Source: Aquirufa rosea
GTDB taxonomy: Bacteria; Bacteroidota; Bacteroidia; Cytophagales; Spirosomataceae
DNA: 64,000 nt
Direction: 5' to 3'
Assembly: GCF_004118285.1 (NCBI RefSeq)
Contig: NZ_SDHY01000008.1
Location: 60,701-124,700, forward strand
Part shown: positions 17,695-26,857 of the stretch, in pieces
Layout: the number at the start of each line of letters is the position of its first letter
How positions within the stretch are numbered: the first letter of the stretch is position 1
Position numbers and translations under genes: made by a program
Notes under the pieces: generated by a model
The model's input: the letters and a program-made list of their open reading frames with translations, nothing else
The model's database searches: none
Told to the model about the DNA's origin: nothing

Positions 17695-19383
17695 TTAATA
17701 ACCTGCGGCTTGCCCATCTTTTCTAGATTCGGACGCGCCAAAATATACCTTTCTTATAGGATCCCAGCGAATGGCTTGGTATCCTCCATAAATTCCATTC
17801 ATATAACCCACCTGATGTCCCTTCTGCAACAATTCCCGAATGACTTCATAAGGATATCCACTTTCTAAGGTGATCGTACCACCTGTCAATTCCATCGCCT
17901 CTCCTGTTGGCTCGGATGAACCCTCATGATTTAATCGTGGGGCATCTCCAGCTTCTTGAATGTTCATACCAAAATCAACTACATTCATGACAATCTGCAC
18001 GTGGCCCATCGGCTGAAATGCCCCACCCATCACACCAAAACTTAAAAACGGCTGTCCATCTTTGGTAACAAATGCAGGGATAATGGTATGAAAAGGCCTT
18101 TTGCCTGGAGCATAGGTATTATTTTCTCCCTCTTTTAAGCTGTACATCTCCCCTCTATCTTGAAACATGAAGCCTAATCCATCTGGCATCATGCCAGAAC
18201 CAAAACCCCGATAATTACTTTGAATCAAAGAAACCATGTTACCATCTTTATCCGCAACCGTCAAGTAAATAGTATCCCCATCTTTTAATGCTGGGTTTCC
18301 AGCATCATAATGTCTCGAGGCTCGATTCATTTGAATCAATTTCCTTCTTTCAGCAGCGTAGGATTTAGAAATAAGGCTGGAAACTGGAATTTTAGCGAAT
18401 TCAGGATCGGCATAGTATTTGGCACGATCCTCAAAAACCAACTTTTTTGCCTCCGTAAACAAGTGGATGTGCTCTGCGCTACCATGTTTAATTTTGGAGA
18501 AGTCATAGCCTTCTAAAATATTCAACATCTGTAAGGCAGCAATTCCCTGACCATTCGGTGGCAATTCCCAAACATCATAACCCCGGTAATTAGTTGAAAC
18601 AGGATCTATCCAAGTCGAAGTATGGGTAGCTAAATCTTCATAGCTTAAGAATCCTCCATTTTTCTTCATGAAAGCATCCATGGTTCTTGCCATATCGCCC
18701 TTATAAAATACATCTCGGCCTTCCTTGCCAATTCTCTCTAGCGTTGTGGCCAAATTAGGATTTTTGAACACATCTCCCAATTGTGGCGCCTTACCCTGAG
18801 GGTAATAATGCTGAGCTACATTGGGAAATTTTCCATAATTCGCCTCCACTCGCTGTAAAGCCGAGGCCAGCTCCCCGTGAACAGGAAATCCGTTTCTGGC
18901 ATAATACACCGACTTCTCTAAAATTTTATTCATGGGCATGGAGCCGAATTTCTTGTGTAATTCAAACCATGCGTCTACGCAACCGGGTACACTGACAGGA
19001 AGCGGGCCTACACTAGGGATATGCTTTAATCCTCTCTTTTTTAATTCTGCCAAAGTCAGGGATTTAGGCGATCTCCCTGAACCATTCAATCCATACAATT
19101 TCTTGGTTTTAGCATCCCAAACGATGGCAAATAAATCTCCACCAATTCCATTCACATGAGGCTCCACTACTCCTTCCATGGCATTGGCAGCAATGGCCGC
19201 GTCTATGGCATTTCCGCCTGCTTTGAGTACATCTAAGGCGGCTTGGGTAGACAAAGGGTGAGAAGTGGCAGCCATACCGTTTTGGGCAATTACCTCGGAA
19301 CGTGTAGCCCACAATTTACCATAAGGTCTATCTTGAGCAAAAAGACTCCAAGGAAAGAGTAATAGTAATAGAAGCTTTTTCAT
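17695..19383 (-). CDS. ggt: Gamma-glutamyltransferase, exported
   Basis: Cleaves the gamma-glutamyl bond of glutathione and related peptides in the periplasm. The 562-residue precursor has a clear signal peptide (MKKLLLLLLFPWSLFAQD). The autoprocessing site is recognisable as DGDTIYLTVADKDGNMVS, where Thr371 would become the N-terminal nucleophile of the small subunit. ATSHPLSTQAALDVLKAGGNAIDAAIA and GIGGDLFAIVWD in the large subunit and the oxyanion-forming GFGSGMMPDGLGFMFQDRG after the nucleophile agree with the family. Enzymes with this variant around the nucleophile are sometimes related hydrolases or cephalosporin acylase-like, so glutathione as substrate is likely but not certain. Confidence 0.92.
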   Translation of the reverse strand: MKKLLLLLLFPWSLFAQDRPYGKLWATRSEVIAQNGMAATSHPLSTQAALDVLKAGGNAIDAAIAANAMEGVVEPHVNGIGGDLFAIVWDAKTKKLYGLNGSGRSPKSLTLAELKKRGLKHIPSVGPLPVSVPGCVDAWFELHKKFGSMPMNKILEKSVYYARNGFPVHGELASALQRVEANYGKFPNVAQHYYPQGKAPQLGDVFKNPNLATTLERIGKEGRDVFYKGDMARTMDAFMKKNGGFLSYEDLATHTSTWIDPVSTNYRGYDVWELPPNGQGIAALQMLNILEGYDFSKIKHGSAEHIHLFTEAKKLVFEDRAKYYADPEFAKIPVSSLISKSYAAERRKLIQMNRASRHYDAGNPALKDGDTIYLTVADKDGNMVSLIQSNYRGFGSGMMPDGLGFMFQDRGEMYSLKEGENNTYAPGKRPFHTIIPAFVTKDGQPFLSFGVMGGAFQPMGHVQIVMNVVDFGMNIQEAGDAPRLNHEGSSEPTGEAMELTGGTITLESGYPYEVIRELLQKGHQVGYMNGIYGGYQAIRWDPIRKVYFGASESRKDGQAAGY

Positions 19384-19560
19384 GAATTTAGATTATTTTG
19401 ATTTTCAATTTAATGAGATTAATTCGATTTTTTATGCGTGATAACCGCTTAAGCACACTTAACCATGTAAAACAAGCTTGACCGATAAAATGTTATGAAT
19501 AAGTATTGGTAGCGTACTTAAGATTAAAGGACATATACCTCTTTGCAATCGCCTATCATG
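19384..19560. other. Intergenic region upstream of ggt
   Basis: The non-coding stretch should contain the ggt promoter on the minus strand. I looked for TTG-N17-21-TAnnTTTG and did not find a good match; no RNA gene was recognised. Confidence 0.4.
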
Positions 19561-19572
19561 GCTATAAAAATA

Positions 19573-19601
19573 AAATACCTCGGACAGTGTCCGAGGTATT
19601 T
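19573..19601. terminator. Terminator of the RND efflux operon
   Basis: A perfect 14-bp inverted repeat (AAATACCTCGGACA / TGTCCGAGGTATTT around one central base) lies 35 bases past the stop of the minus-strand pump gene and is followed, on that strand, by a T-rich tract. It closes the TetR-TolC-adaptor-pump operon. Confidence 0.88.
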
Positions 19602-19635
19602 GCATTAATCCCCAAAATAATTTTATCATGAATAA

Positions 19636-22600
19636 CTATGCCGTTTTACGCAATTTTTGTTTGATACGCTCCGACAAATAATACATACATGGAACAATGA
19701 TCAAGGTCAAGGCTGTAGAGAATGTCAAACCAAAAATGATTGTCCAGGCTAAGATTCCCCAGAATACCGCAGAATCAGATCCAAAGAAAATATGTGGATC
19801 CAACTCGGTAAACATGGTTGCGAAGTCGATACTTAATCCTAATGCCAAAGGTATTAAACCCAAAACGGCAGCAGAAGCAGTCAATAATACTGGAGTCAAT
19901 CGAATTCCCCCTCCTTCAATAATAGCCTCTTTTAAGTCATATCCTCTTTGGAAGCGAAGCTCCTCAATAAACTCAATCAATAAAATACCGTTTTTCACCA
20001 CGATACCAGCCAAGGCAATTATACCTACTCCAGACATCAAGACAGAGAAAGTCATTCCAAAAGCCAAAAATCCTAATATCACACCTACTAAGGACAATAA
20101 AATGGTAGCGAAAATAATCAAAGGTTTCACGGCAGAGTTGAACTGGGTTACCAAGATTAAATAGATTAAAATCAAAGCCGCAATAAAGGCTACGCTTAAA
20201 AATGCCCCTGTTTCTTGCTGCTGCTCTTGCTCGCCTCCCATTCTTATTTTATAGCCTTGCGGGATATCCATCGTCTCAAACAGACCGTTCAATTCCGCTA
20301 CAATCTCATTAGCATTATAGCCTTCAATCACATCCGAACCTAGCGTTACTACGCGCTCTTGATTTTTACGGTTAATCTGGCTAAACGAAGAAGCATAACG
20401 AATATCAGCTACTGAGCTCAATGGTACTTGGCGTAACATACCTCCTGAGTTCATATCTCGGTAGGTTATATTCATTGAGAGTAATTTTTCAATTTGATTT
20501 CTAGCATCTCCCTTCAAGCGCAGTTGGATTGGATACTCGTCTTTCACGTCGCGGTACTTAGAAATTTCCACTCCGAACAAGGCTCCACGAATTGCCATGG
20601 CCACTTGGGCAGATGAAATTCCCTCGCGACTAGCTTTCTCCCGGTTAACATCTACGATGATCTCCGGTTTATTAGTCACCAAATCCGATTTCAATTCCTG
20701 AATTCCTTGGATTCCAGCTTTTTGAATCGAGGCAATTACCTTCTTCTCTAAATCCAATAAGACCCCAAAATCATCTCCAGCGATTTCAATGGAAATAGGC
20801 TTACCGGTTGGCGGACCATTTCTTTCTCTTTCAATCGCCATTTCCACGCCAGGAATTGGATTCGCTTTGAATGAATTTTGCAATTTGGTCAACAAATCTT
20901 GCGTGGAAATACCCCCTCTCATTTGAACCTTTTCAAAAGCCACAGTTACCTTGCTCTTGTGTGGGGTAGCACTTCGATCGGGATTCATAGGATCCCCTGC
21001 GTTTTTACCCACATTAGAGATTACTGAATTCACGATTCCCATGGCTTTTTCTTTCTTCAAGAAAGTAAATACTCTTCCTTCAATCACCTTGGTCATGGAA
21101 TCAGTCACTACAGCATCTGTACCAATGGGCATTTTAGCGTACAAGTACACATAATCTGGATCTCCTGAAGGGAAGAAGATTACTTTAGGTTTTACTATGC
21201 CAAAAAGAATAAATGAAAATATCAATAATCCAAAGGCAGATATTACTGCATAAACCGACCTTCTACCTTCTAATACCCAAGAAATTGCTCTACGATAAGC
21301 ATTTTTAAAGGCAGGTAGGGTTTTATCTTGGAAAGGAACAATCCATTTCGGAGTGACAACAAAGTGGTTAAACACATAAATAATCAAGGCAAATACGAAG
21401 AAATTACCAAATCCAAAATGTCCCAATTTAAAGCCCAAGACATAACCTCCTATGCTTAGACTCAACAATACAAACACTGTTTTGCGAATGTCAGCAAACT
21501 TAGGATTCTTTACATCATTCACCTCTTCATCATGTCTTTTCATAAATGACATGGCAAATACCGGATTCATAACATAGGCCACAAACAAAGAGGCAAACAA
21601 GGTAATGATCAAAGTGATAGGTAAAAACTTCATGAATTCACCCACAATACCCGGCCAAAACAACAATGGCAAGAATGGAGAGATTGTGGTTAAGGTACCC
21701 GATAAAACTGGCACAAAAACTTCTGATGCAGCCAATTTTACAGCCTCCACGATAGTCAATTTCTTAAAGTTATTGAACAATCGGTGTGCGTTTTCAATCA
21801 CCACAATAGCGTCATCCACCACGATACCTAAACTCAATAAAAAGGCAAAAAGGACAATGGTATTTAAAGTAAAATCAAACCCTGGCATGAATAAGAAAGT
21901 CAGCAAGGCCGATAAGGGTACAGACAATCCCACAAAAGCGGCATCACGCACACCCATGAAGAACATTAATACGATCACCACGAAAACGAAACCTAGAATA
22001 ACCGTATTAATTAAATCGGCTAAGTCTCCACGCGTTCTTTCCGATTGGTCTGCTGTAATAGAAACGGTTAATCCACTTGGGAAACGAGATTCTTTGTATT
22101 CTTCAATGGTACTTTCAATGCGGTCGGCGGCATCAATCAAGTTGGCACCTGCACGCTTGATTACGTTCAAGGTAATAACCGACTTATTATTCAAGCGAGC
22201 AAAATCTTGCTTCTCCTCAAAACTATCTTTCACTTGAGCTACATCTTTTAAACGAACTACTGCTCCTGTACTAGAACGAATGATGATATTGGACAATTGC
22301 TCCATGCTCTTGAACTCACCCGTCACACGCAAAGAACGTCTTACTCCATTAACGGGCAACTCTCCACCTGAAATATTCACGTTTTCTCCTTGAACGACTG
22401 ACTGAATGTCGTAGAAAGTCAAACCATAACTTTGCATTTTAGCTAAGTCCAAATTGATTTGAATTTCACGCTTTAGGGCTCCAATGATATCCACACGATT
22501 GATTTCGGGCATCCCTTCAATCTCATCTTGTAGATCCTCTGCGTATTTTTTTAATTTATCCAAAGGATAATCCCCAGCGATATTGATATTCATAATGGGG

Positions 22601-23061
22601 AACTCCGAAAAGTTGACCTCTGCCACAGAGGGCTGTCTGGTCAAATCTTTTGGCAAATCAGCAATGGATTTATCTACCGCATCTTGTACCCTTTGCTTAG
22701 CCACTGGCACCGCGACATCCGTGTTAAATTCAACAATGATGACTGATACATCTTGTAATGCATTGGATTTTACACTTTTTACCCCTGTAACTGCCTTGAG
22801 CTGCTTCTCAATAGGCTTATTGATTACATTTTCAATATCCGTAGGTGTGGTTCCTGCATAAACTGTCTGCACAACCATCTGAGGAACAACTATATCGGGG
22901 AATTGCTCTTTAGGCAACTGCTTATATATACCTAGTCCTGCGATAAAAATGATGAAGGTAAAGATGTAGATGGTTGTACGATTTTGCCCCAACCAACCAA
23001 TCATATTATAGATTAGTCCTTTCCCTTCGGGCAACTGCTCGTTTTTAATATTTTTTTCCAT
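19636..23061 (-). CDS. RND efflux transporter permease (AcrB/HAE1-like)
   Basis: A 1141-residue inner-membrane proton-driven pump with 12 expected membrane helices: one near residues 29-48, five after residue 350, one near 610-630, and the rest from 970 on. The first porter domain starts ITEFAxxRP-like as LPKEQFPDIVVPQMVVQTVYAGTTPTDIEN. TM4 carries the proton-relay acids in LLSLGIVVDDAIVVIENAHR. The second half ends with ILLIEFIEELR and ALTLIIVPCMYYL. It contains an insertion of ~70 residues with two extra hydrophobic segments at about 515-580, seen in some Bacteroidota members. It is the last gene of the operon after the adaptor (17 bases). Substrate (drug versus metal) cannot be settled, though the DD motif in TM4 speaks for organic substrates. 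Confidence 0.94.
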   Translation of the reverse strand: MEKNIKNEQLPEGKGLIYNMIGWLGQNRTTIYIFTFIIFIAGLGIYKQLPKEQFPDIVVPQMVVQTVYAGTTPTDIENVINKPIEKQLKAVTGVKSVKSNALQDVSVIIVEFNTDVAVPVAKQRVQDAVDKSIADLPKDLTRQPSVAEVNFSEFPIMNINIAGDYPLDKLKKYAEDLQDEIEGMPEINRVDIIGALKREIQINLDLAKMQSYGLTFYDIQSVVQGENVNISGGELPVNGVRRSLRVTGEFKSMEQLSNIIIRSSTGAVVRLKDVAQVKDSFEEKQDFARLNNKSVITLNVIKRAGANLIDAADRIESTIEEYKESRFPSGLTVSITADQSERTRGDLADLINTVILGFVFVVIVLMFFMGVRDAAFVGLSVPLSALLTFLFMPGFDFTLNTIVLFAFLLSLGIVVDDAIVVIENAHRLFNNFKKLTIVEAVKLAASEVFVPVLSGTLTTISPFLPLLFWPGIVGEFMKFLPITLIITLFASLFVAYVMNPVFAMSFMKRHDEEVNDVKNPKFADIRKTVFVLLSLSIGGYVLGFKLGHFGFGNFFVFALIIYVFNHFVVTPKWIVPFQDKTLPAFKNAYRRAISWVLEGRRSVYAVISAFGLLIFSFILFGIVKPKVIFFPSGDPDYVYLYAKMPIGTDAVVTDSMTKVIEGRVFTFLKKEKAMGIVNSVISNVGKNAGDPMNPDRSATPHKSKVTVAFEKVQMRGGISTQDLLTKLQNSFKANPIPGVEMAIERERNGPPTGKPISIEIAGDDFGVLLDLEKKVIASIQKAGIQGIQELKSDLVTNKPEIIVDVNREKASREGISSAQVAMAIRGALFGVEISKYRDVKDEYPIQLRLKGDARNQIEKLLSMNITYRDMNSGGMLRQVPLSSVADIRYASSFSQINRKNQERVVTLGSDVIEGYNANEIVAELNGLFETMDIPQGYKIRMGGEQEQQQETGAFLSVAFIAALILIYLILVTQFNSAVKPLIIFATILLSLVGVILGFLAFGMTFSVLMSGVGIIALAGIVVKNGILLIEFIEELRFQRGYDLKEAIIEGGGIRLTPVLLTASAAVLGLIPLALGLSIDFATMFTELDPHIFFGSDSAVFWGILAWTIIFGLTFSTALTLIIVPCMYYLSERIKQKLRKTA

Positions 23062-23078
23062 GATGTGGTTAATTCAGA

Positions 23079-24191
23079 TTAGAATGAAATTGCTTGACCA
23101 TCTACCAAATCTTGGTAACCTTGAGTAATCACTTGGTCACCTACCTTAATTCCTGAAATAATTTCAGCTTGCCCGTTATAAGACAATCCGATGGTCACTT
23201 GGCGAGCACGAGCTACTTTTTTTCCTGACTCATCTACTGCCACATAAATCAAATTTCCCTTCTCCGTTTTTTGAACTAGATTTTCATCTAATACAATGGC
23301 GTTGTTTTTAGAAATATCATTGATATTGATCACAGCCAATTGATTCGGCTTCAACTCGTTTCCTACATTAGGAATATGAGCTTCGATGTCAAAAGTTCTA
23401 GACAATGGATTAACCAACTGTGAAACATGGGAAATTTTAGCCTTGATTTCTTTATTGATATCTGGGAACTTAATAACGATAGGATCTCCAACTTTCACGG
23501 AGCCTAAGTATGTATCTGAAATTTTAGCGGCAACTTTCAGGTTTCCTAAATTCACAATCTGCACAATCGGTAAACCTGGAGAAGCCATTTCCCCTGCCTT
23601 CTGACGTACAATTTCAATTGTTCCGGAGATTGGAGCTACTACCTTAGACATGGCTAATTGCGCTTGCAAAGTAACTAATCTCTTTTCTAAAGATTCCTTA
23701 TTGGACTTGGCACTTAAGTATTGTACTTCTGTACCAATTTGCTGATCCCACAAAGATTTTTGCTTGTCAAATAAAATTTTAGCTAAGGACAATTGATGTT
23801 TCACCTCTTCCATAGACTCCTTCAAAATATTATTATCCAAAGTGGCAATTAATTGCCCCTTTTTAACTGCTTGACCTGCTACTACTGGTAAAGTAACAAT
23901 AGCACCGGCTGTTTGTGGACTAACCAAAACGGTATTTTCTGCTAACACAGCTCCTTGCGCTTCCACAAAGTGGTTAAAAGTTTGCGCTTGAATAGGGCTA
24001 ACACTCACCGCTACTACCTTTTCAGCTACTTTAGGACTCTCCTTGCCAATCTCTTTTTCGATGGCAGCGATTTTTGCATTAATTTCTTGAGCTTGTTTCT
24101 TTAAATCAGCTAACTCTTGTTTTTTATCAACTGACTTGGAGCATGAGGCAGCAAGTACTAAGGCGGCGATTAAAATGGTAAGATTTTTCAT
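23079..24191 (-). CDS. RND periplasmic adaptor (membrane fusion) lipoprotein
   Basis: The 370-residue protein starts with a lipoprotein signal (ALVLAASCSK, Cys17 lipidated). A short coiled segment follows (about 24-50), then the barrel-sandwich hybrid PQTAGAIVTLPVVAGQAVKKGQ (about 92-113), a hairpin of alpha helices, the second half of the lipoyl-like domain VVAPISGTIEIVRQKAGEM, and beta-barrel and membrane-proximal domains (ending ISGIKVGDQVITQGYQDLVDG). It should join the AcrB-like pump to the TolC-like channel. Gene order TolC-adaptor-pump and gaps of 17-23 bases support one tripartite complex. Confidence 0.94.
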   Translation of the reverse strand: MKNLTILIAALVLAASCSKSVDKKQELADLKKQAQEINAKIAAIEKEIGKESPKVAEKVVAVSVSPIQAQTFNHFVEAQGAVLAENTVLVSPQTAGAIVTLPVVAGQAVKKGQLIATLDNNILKESMEEVKHQLSLAKILFDKQKSLWDQQIGTEVQYLSAKSNKESLEKRLVTLQAQLAMSKVVAPISGTIEIVRQKAGEMASPGLPIVQIVNLGNLKVAAKISDTYLGSVKVGDPIVIKFPDINKEIKAKISHVSQLVNPLSRTFDIEAHIPNVGNELKPNQLAVININDISKNNAIVLDENLVQKTEKGNLIYVAVDESGKKVARARQVTIGLSYNGQAEIISGIKVGDQVITQGYQDLVDGQAISF

Positions 24192-24214
24192 ATGATATTT
24201 GTTAAAATCGTGTT

Positions 24215-25555
24215 TTATTCTGTGTATAAAGTACCGTTGGCCTTTTCTAATTCAACCTTGGCGATTAAGGCATTGTATAATGAAGTAAAATAATTGGCTT
24301 GGGATTCCTTGATAGAAGTTTCTGCATTCAATACTTCCAAATTGGAACCTACCCCTTGCTGGTATTTCACTCGAGTAACGCGTGATATTTCATTGGCCAA
24401 ATCCAAATTCGCTTTTTGCTCCTTCAATGATTCTAATGAATTCTTCAAAGTAATGATGGATTGACTGCGCTGTAAATCAATGGACGACTTTACTAAATCA
24501 TAGCTCTGACGCACCTTTTGAAGGTTATTTTGAGCCTGGATGGTTTTATATTTCTTAGAGAATCCATCAAAAATCGGGATTTGAAGGGTAAAACCCAAGG
24601 TCGAGTTATCAAACCATGATTGGCTAATCAAATCACCAAATGTTTTACGACCGTTAGTAAAACCATAGTTCAAATTGAACAATAATCGAGGCAAATAACC
24701 TGCCTTCTGGCTACGAACATCCAATTCAGCTAAACCTTCTTGCGTCTTTAAGATGGAATATTCAATACGATTTCCATAATTGAATGGAATATTTTCATCC
24801 AATGGATTAAACTTAAAATCTACTTGCTCTAAAGTTAAGGACAAACGAATCGGCTCCTCCATCGGGTACCCCATCTGAAATTTCAACAAAGAATAACCCA
24901 AATCCTGAATACGAATGACATTCTCCAATTCCGTTTTTAAATTGTTAGATTGAACTTCCAAGCGTTGAACGTCGATTCGCTCTACAAAACCCTGCTTATT
25001 AAGGGCTTTCGTCTCTTTCAATAAGGAATCTAAACGACCTACATTGGCTTGTAAAATCTGTAAACGCTTTTCATTCACTAATACGCCATAATAGGCCTTC
25101 ATTACTGCCTCCGCCACTTGTTGCTTGGTTTGTACCAAATTCTTAGTTGAAAGTTCCTTATATACTTCTGAGGCCTTTAAACCTAACAAATAAGTCCCAT
25201 CAAATACCAGTTGGCTTAGTCCGAAATTGGCCATACCTGAATTTTTAACTCCGAATTCAGCAGCTACGATTTCCCCTTCTGCGGCACTTGGGTTGAAGGT
25301 TTTCGCAGGAATGAACATTCTTTGAATGATTAAATTATTGGTGTAAGTCACACCACCATTTACCTGTGGCAAACCAATAGCTTTAATTTCATTAATTTTG
25401 GCACCTGCGTTTTGCAAGTCCAATTGACTATTTTTCACTTGTGCATGATGGAGAATCGCATAATCAACCGCCTCCTTGAGACTGAAGGTTTGTGCCATAC
25501 CCGTCAAAGACAAGAAACAAAATAGCCCGATAAATTGTAGTTTTTGGCGAATCAT
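24215..25555 (-). CDS. TolC-family outer-membrane efflux protein
   Basis: A 446-residue precursor with a signal peptide (ending TGMAQT) and two repeats of the long-helix outer-membrane efflux domain: about residues 25-215 and 225-440. The opening FSLKEAVDYAILHHAQVKNS and the late QGVGSNLEVLNAETSIKESQANYFTSLYNALIAKVELEKANGTL are standard for the family. It forms the outer-membrane duct of the RND system. The gene begins two bases after the TetR gene on the same strand, so the repressor is first in its own operon. Confidence 0.93.
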   Translation of the reverse strand: MIRQKLQFIGLFCFLSLTGMAQTFSLKEAVDYAILHHAQVKNSQLDLQNAGAKINEIKAIGLPQVNGGVTYTNNLIIQRMFIPAKTFNPSAAEGEIVAAEFGVKNSGMANFGLSQLVFDGTYLLGLKASEVYKELSTKNLVQTKQQVAEAVMKAYYGVLVNEKRLQILQANVGRLDSLLKETKALNKQGFVERIDVQRLEVQSNNLKTELENVIRIQDLGYSLLKFQMGYPMEEPIRLSLTLEQVDFKFNPLDENIPFNYGNRIEYSILKTQEGLAELDVRSQKAGYLPRLLFNLNYGFTNGRKTFGDLISQSWFDNSTLGFTLQIPIFDGFSKKYKTIQAQNNLQKVRQSYDLVKSSIDLQRSQSIITLKNSLESLKEQKANLDLANEISRVTRVKYQQGVGSNLEVLNAETSIKESQANYFTSLYNALIAKVELEKANGTLYTE

Positions 25556-25557
25556 GT

Positions 25558-26157
25558 TTAGTTGTTTTTTTGATATGATAAATAGAGAGATAGACCCTTT
25601 TCTGTGAGTATTCCTCGCATAAAATGATCCAGTAAAATTTGCTGTGTGTCAAATAATGACAATTTGGAATGAGAGTAAAAATTTGGGTCAAAGGACAAAT
25701 CCACTTCTCCCATTCTTAATCGAGCAAAAAGTTCCACTTCAATTTCCGGACGGAAGTAACCCTGCTCAATACCGATTTTCAAATCCGACTTCAATGAGTT
25801 CATGATGCAATCCTCCTTGTACTTATTAAACATTTCATAAGCTTTGGGAAAATACTTCTTTACTTCAAAGAGTAAGCGCGGATTCATTTCCGTTAAGGTA
25901 GTCTTCATAATTTCCAGCGACTGCAGTGTTTTATGAATAACATCCTTAGAAGTTTTGTTCAACTCTTCCCATTTGCACTGGTCATTTTGTATGAATGACT
26001 CCAGTACTTGGTACACCATGGCATCTTTATCAGGAAAATGTTGATAAATCGTTTTTTTAGAAATGCCTAATTCAGTGGCAATAGTGTCCATTGTCACGGA
26101 TCTAACTCCGAAACGGAAGAACAATTCTGCCCCTTTTTCAAGTATTCTACATTTCAT
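25558..26157 (-). CDS. TetR-family repressor of the RND operon
   Basis: A 199-residue regulator with an N-terminal helix-turn-helix (about residues 5-50): ILEKGAELFFRFGVRSVTMDTIATELGISKKTIYQHFPDKDAMVYQV, the TetR signature ending in the YxHFxxK-type segment. The C-terminal ligand-binding domain is not recognisable as a specific subgroup. It is the first gene of the efflux operon and its promoter carries an inverted repeat overlapping the -33 box and spacer, which fits autoregulation and derepression by a pump substrate. Identification of the family is sure; the inducer is unknown. Confidence 0.94.
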   Translation of the reverse strand: MKCRILEKGAELFFRFGVRSVTMDTIATELGISKKTIYQHFPDKDAMVYQVLESFIQNDQCKWEELNKTSKDVIHKTLQSLEIMKTTLTEMNPRLLFEVKKYFPKAYEMFNKYKEDCIMNSLKSDLKIGIEQGYFRPEIEVELFARLRMGEVDLSFDPNFYSHSKLSLFDTQQILLDHFMRGILTEKGLSLYLSYQKNN

Positions 26158-26186
26158 GCTTCTAAATTTCTAAAAAATTAAGAGCA

Positions 26187-26221
26187 CAAAACTAAGGAAA
26201 CTTTCAAGTACTACAAAGTTT
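26187..26221 (-). promoter_or_regulatory. Promoter with overlapping candidate TetR operator for the efflux operon
   Basis: On the minus strand TTTG (complement of 26214-26217), a 19-base spacer and TAGTTTTG (complement of 26187-26194) match the Bacteroidota consensus TTTG-N17-21-TAnnTTTG. An inverted repeat AAACTTT-N10-AAAGTTT (26198-26204 and 26215-26221) covers the -33 box and spacer. The TetR start codon lies 30 bases downstream. The promoter match is exact; the operator role is inferred. Confidence 0.75.
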
Positions 26222-26273
26222 TTTGTATTATTTTTAGATTATCGGTTTTAGCGTCGGATAAGTGGTTCTTGAT

Positions 26274-26783
26274 TTACCGACCAAAATCGTCCTGTAAGCG
26301 AACAATATCCGATTCATCCGATGGATTGGAAACATCAGTATGTTGCCAAATTTCTGCCACTAAGCCCCATTGATCCAATCCAATCAAGCGATGTCTGGTG
26401 CCAGTGGGTAATTCAATCACCTCTTGGGCTTGATAAGTTTGATATTCGCCTTGCTCGTCAGTGGCTGAAATGGCTACGGCTATGGGCCCATGTACTACTG
26501 TCCAAATCTCTGCTCGACGGAAATGGTACTGCCAAGAAAGACGCTGATGAGGGGCCACCACTAAAAATTTAGGACTTAACTTTTGAGTAATCTGGATGTC
26601 ATCAATACTTAATTGAGGAAAATATTGAGCGATAAACTTAGCCACCTGAGTCTCATCAAGCACAAAAAAACCTCCCCAGGGTCGGCTAAAATCTTGATCA
26701 ATGATGTGATACCCCGCTTCTTTAATATAGGATTCTACTTCTTGAAGAATTGTCAATTTAGGTAGCTTACTGTCCAGTTTCAT
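26274..26783 (-). CDS. Cupin-domain protein (sugar-phosphate isomerase-like)
   Basis: I start the protein at the internal ATG giving MKLDSKLPKLTILQEVESY (169 residues), because the longer frame back to 26837 would run through the terminator hairpin of the upstream gene. Residues 80-160 form a cupin barrel: RLSWQYHFRRAEIWTVVHGPIAVAI contains the His/Glu metal ligands and ELPTGTRHRLIG the second motif. The segment WQYHxxRAEIW...GTxHRxxN/G resembles the C-terminal domain of type II phosphomannose isomerases and of stand-alone cupins sometimes labelled phosphoheptose isomerases. The N-terminal RPWGGFFVLDE is also typical of that group. Substrate not known. Confidence 0.82.
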   Translation of the reverse strand: MKLDSKLPKLTILQEVESYIKEAGYHIIDQDFSRPWGGFFVLDETQVAKFIAQYFPQLSIDDIQITQKLSPKFLVVAPHQRLSWQYHFRRAEIWTVVHGPIAVAISATDEQGEYQTYQAQEVIELPTGTRHRLIGLDQWGLVAEIWQHTDVSNPSDESDIVRLQDDFGR

Positions 26784-26807
26784 ACATGATATTTTAGCAA
26801 AAATAAG

Positions 26808-26834
26808 AAAGGACGGGCATATTACCCGTCCTTT
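26808..26834 (-). terminator. Terminator of the Gfo/Idh/MocA gene
   Basis: A 10-bp stem (AAAGGACGGG / CCCGTCCTTT, seven-base loop) lies 24 bases after the stop of the minus-strand oxidoreductase gene and is followed on that strand by CTTATTTTT. Its place argues against a cupin start upstream of it. Confidence 0.85.
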
Positions 26835-26857
26835 CATCCATTTAAGCTTGATAGTTT

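Noticed and set aside
19697..22861. Long plus-strand open frames (up to 210 codons) opposite the RND pump gene
   Set aside because: They are antisense shadows of a well-conserved 1141-residue gene and have Ser/Thr/Lys-rich sequence with no recognisable domain.
26784..26837. Longer N-terminus of the cupin protein (18 extra residues)
   Set aside because: The extra codons overlap the intrinsic terminator of the upstream gene on the same strand, so a transcript start and translation from there are unlikely.
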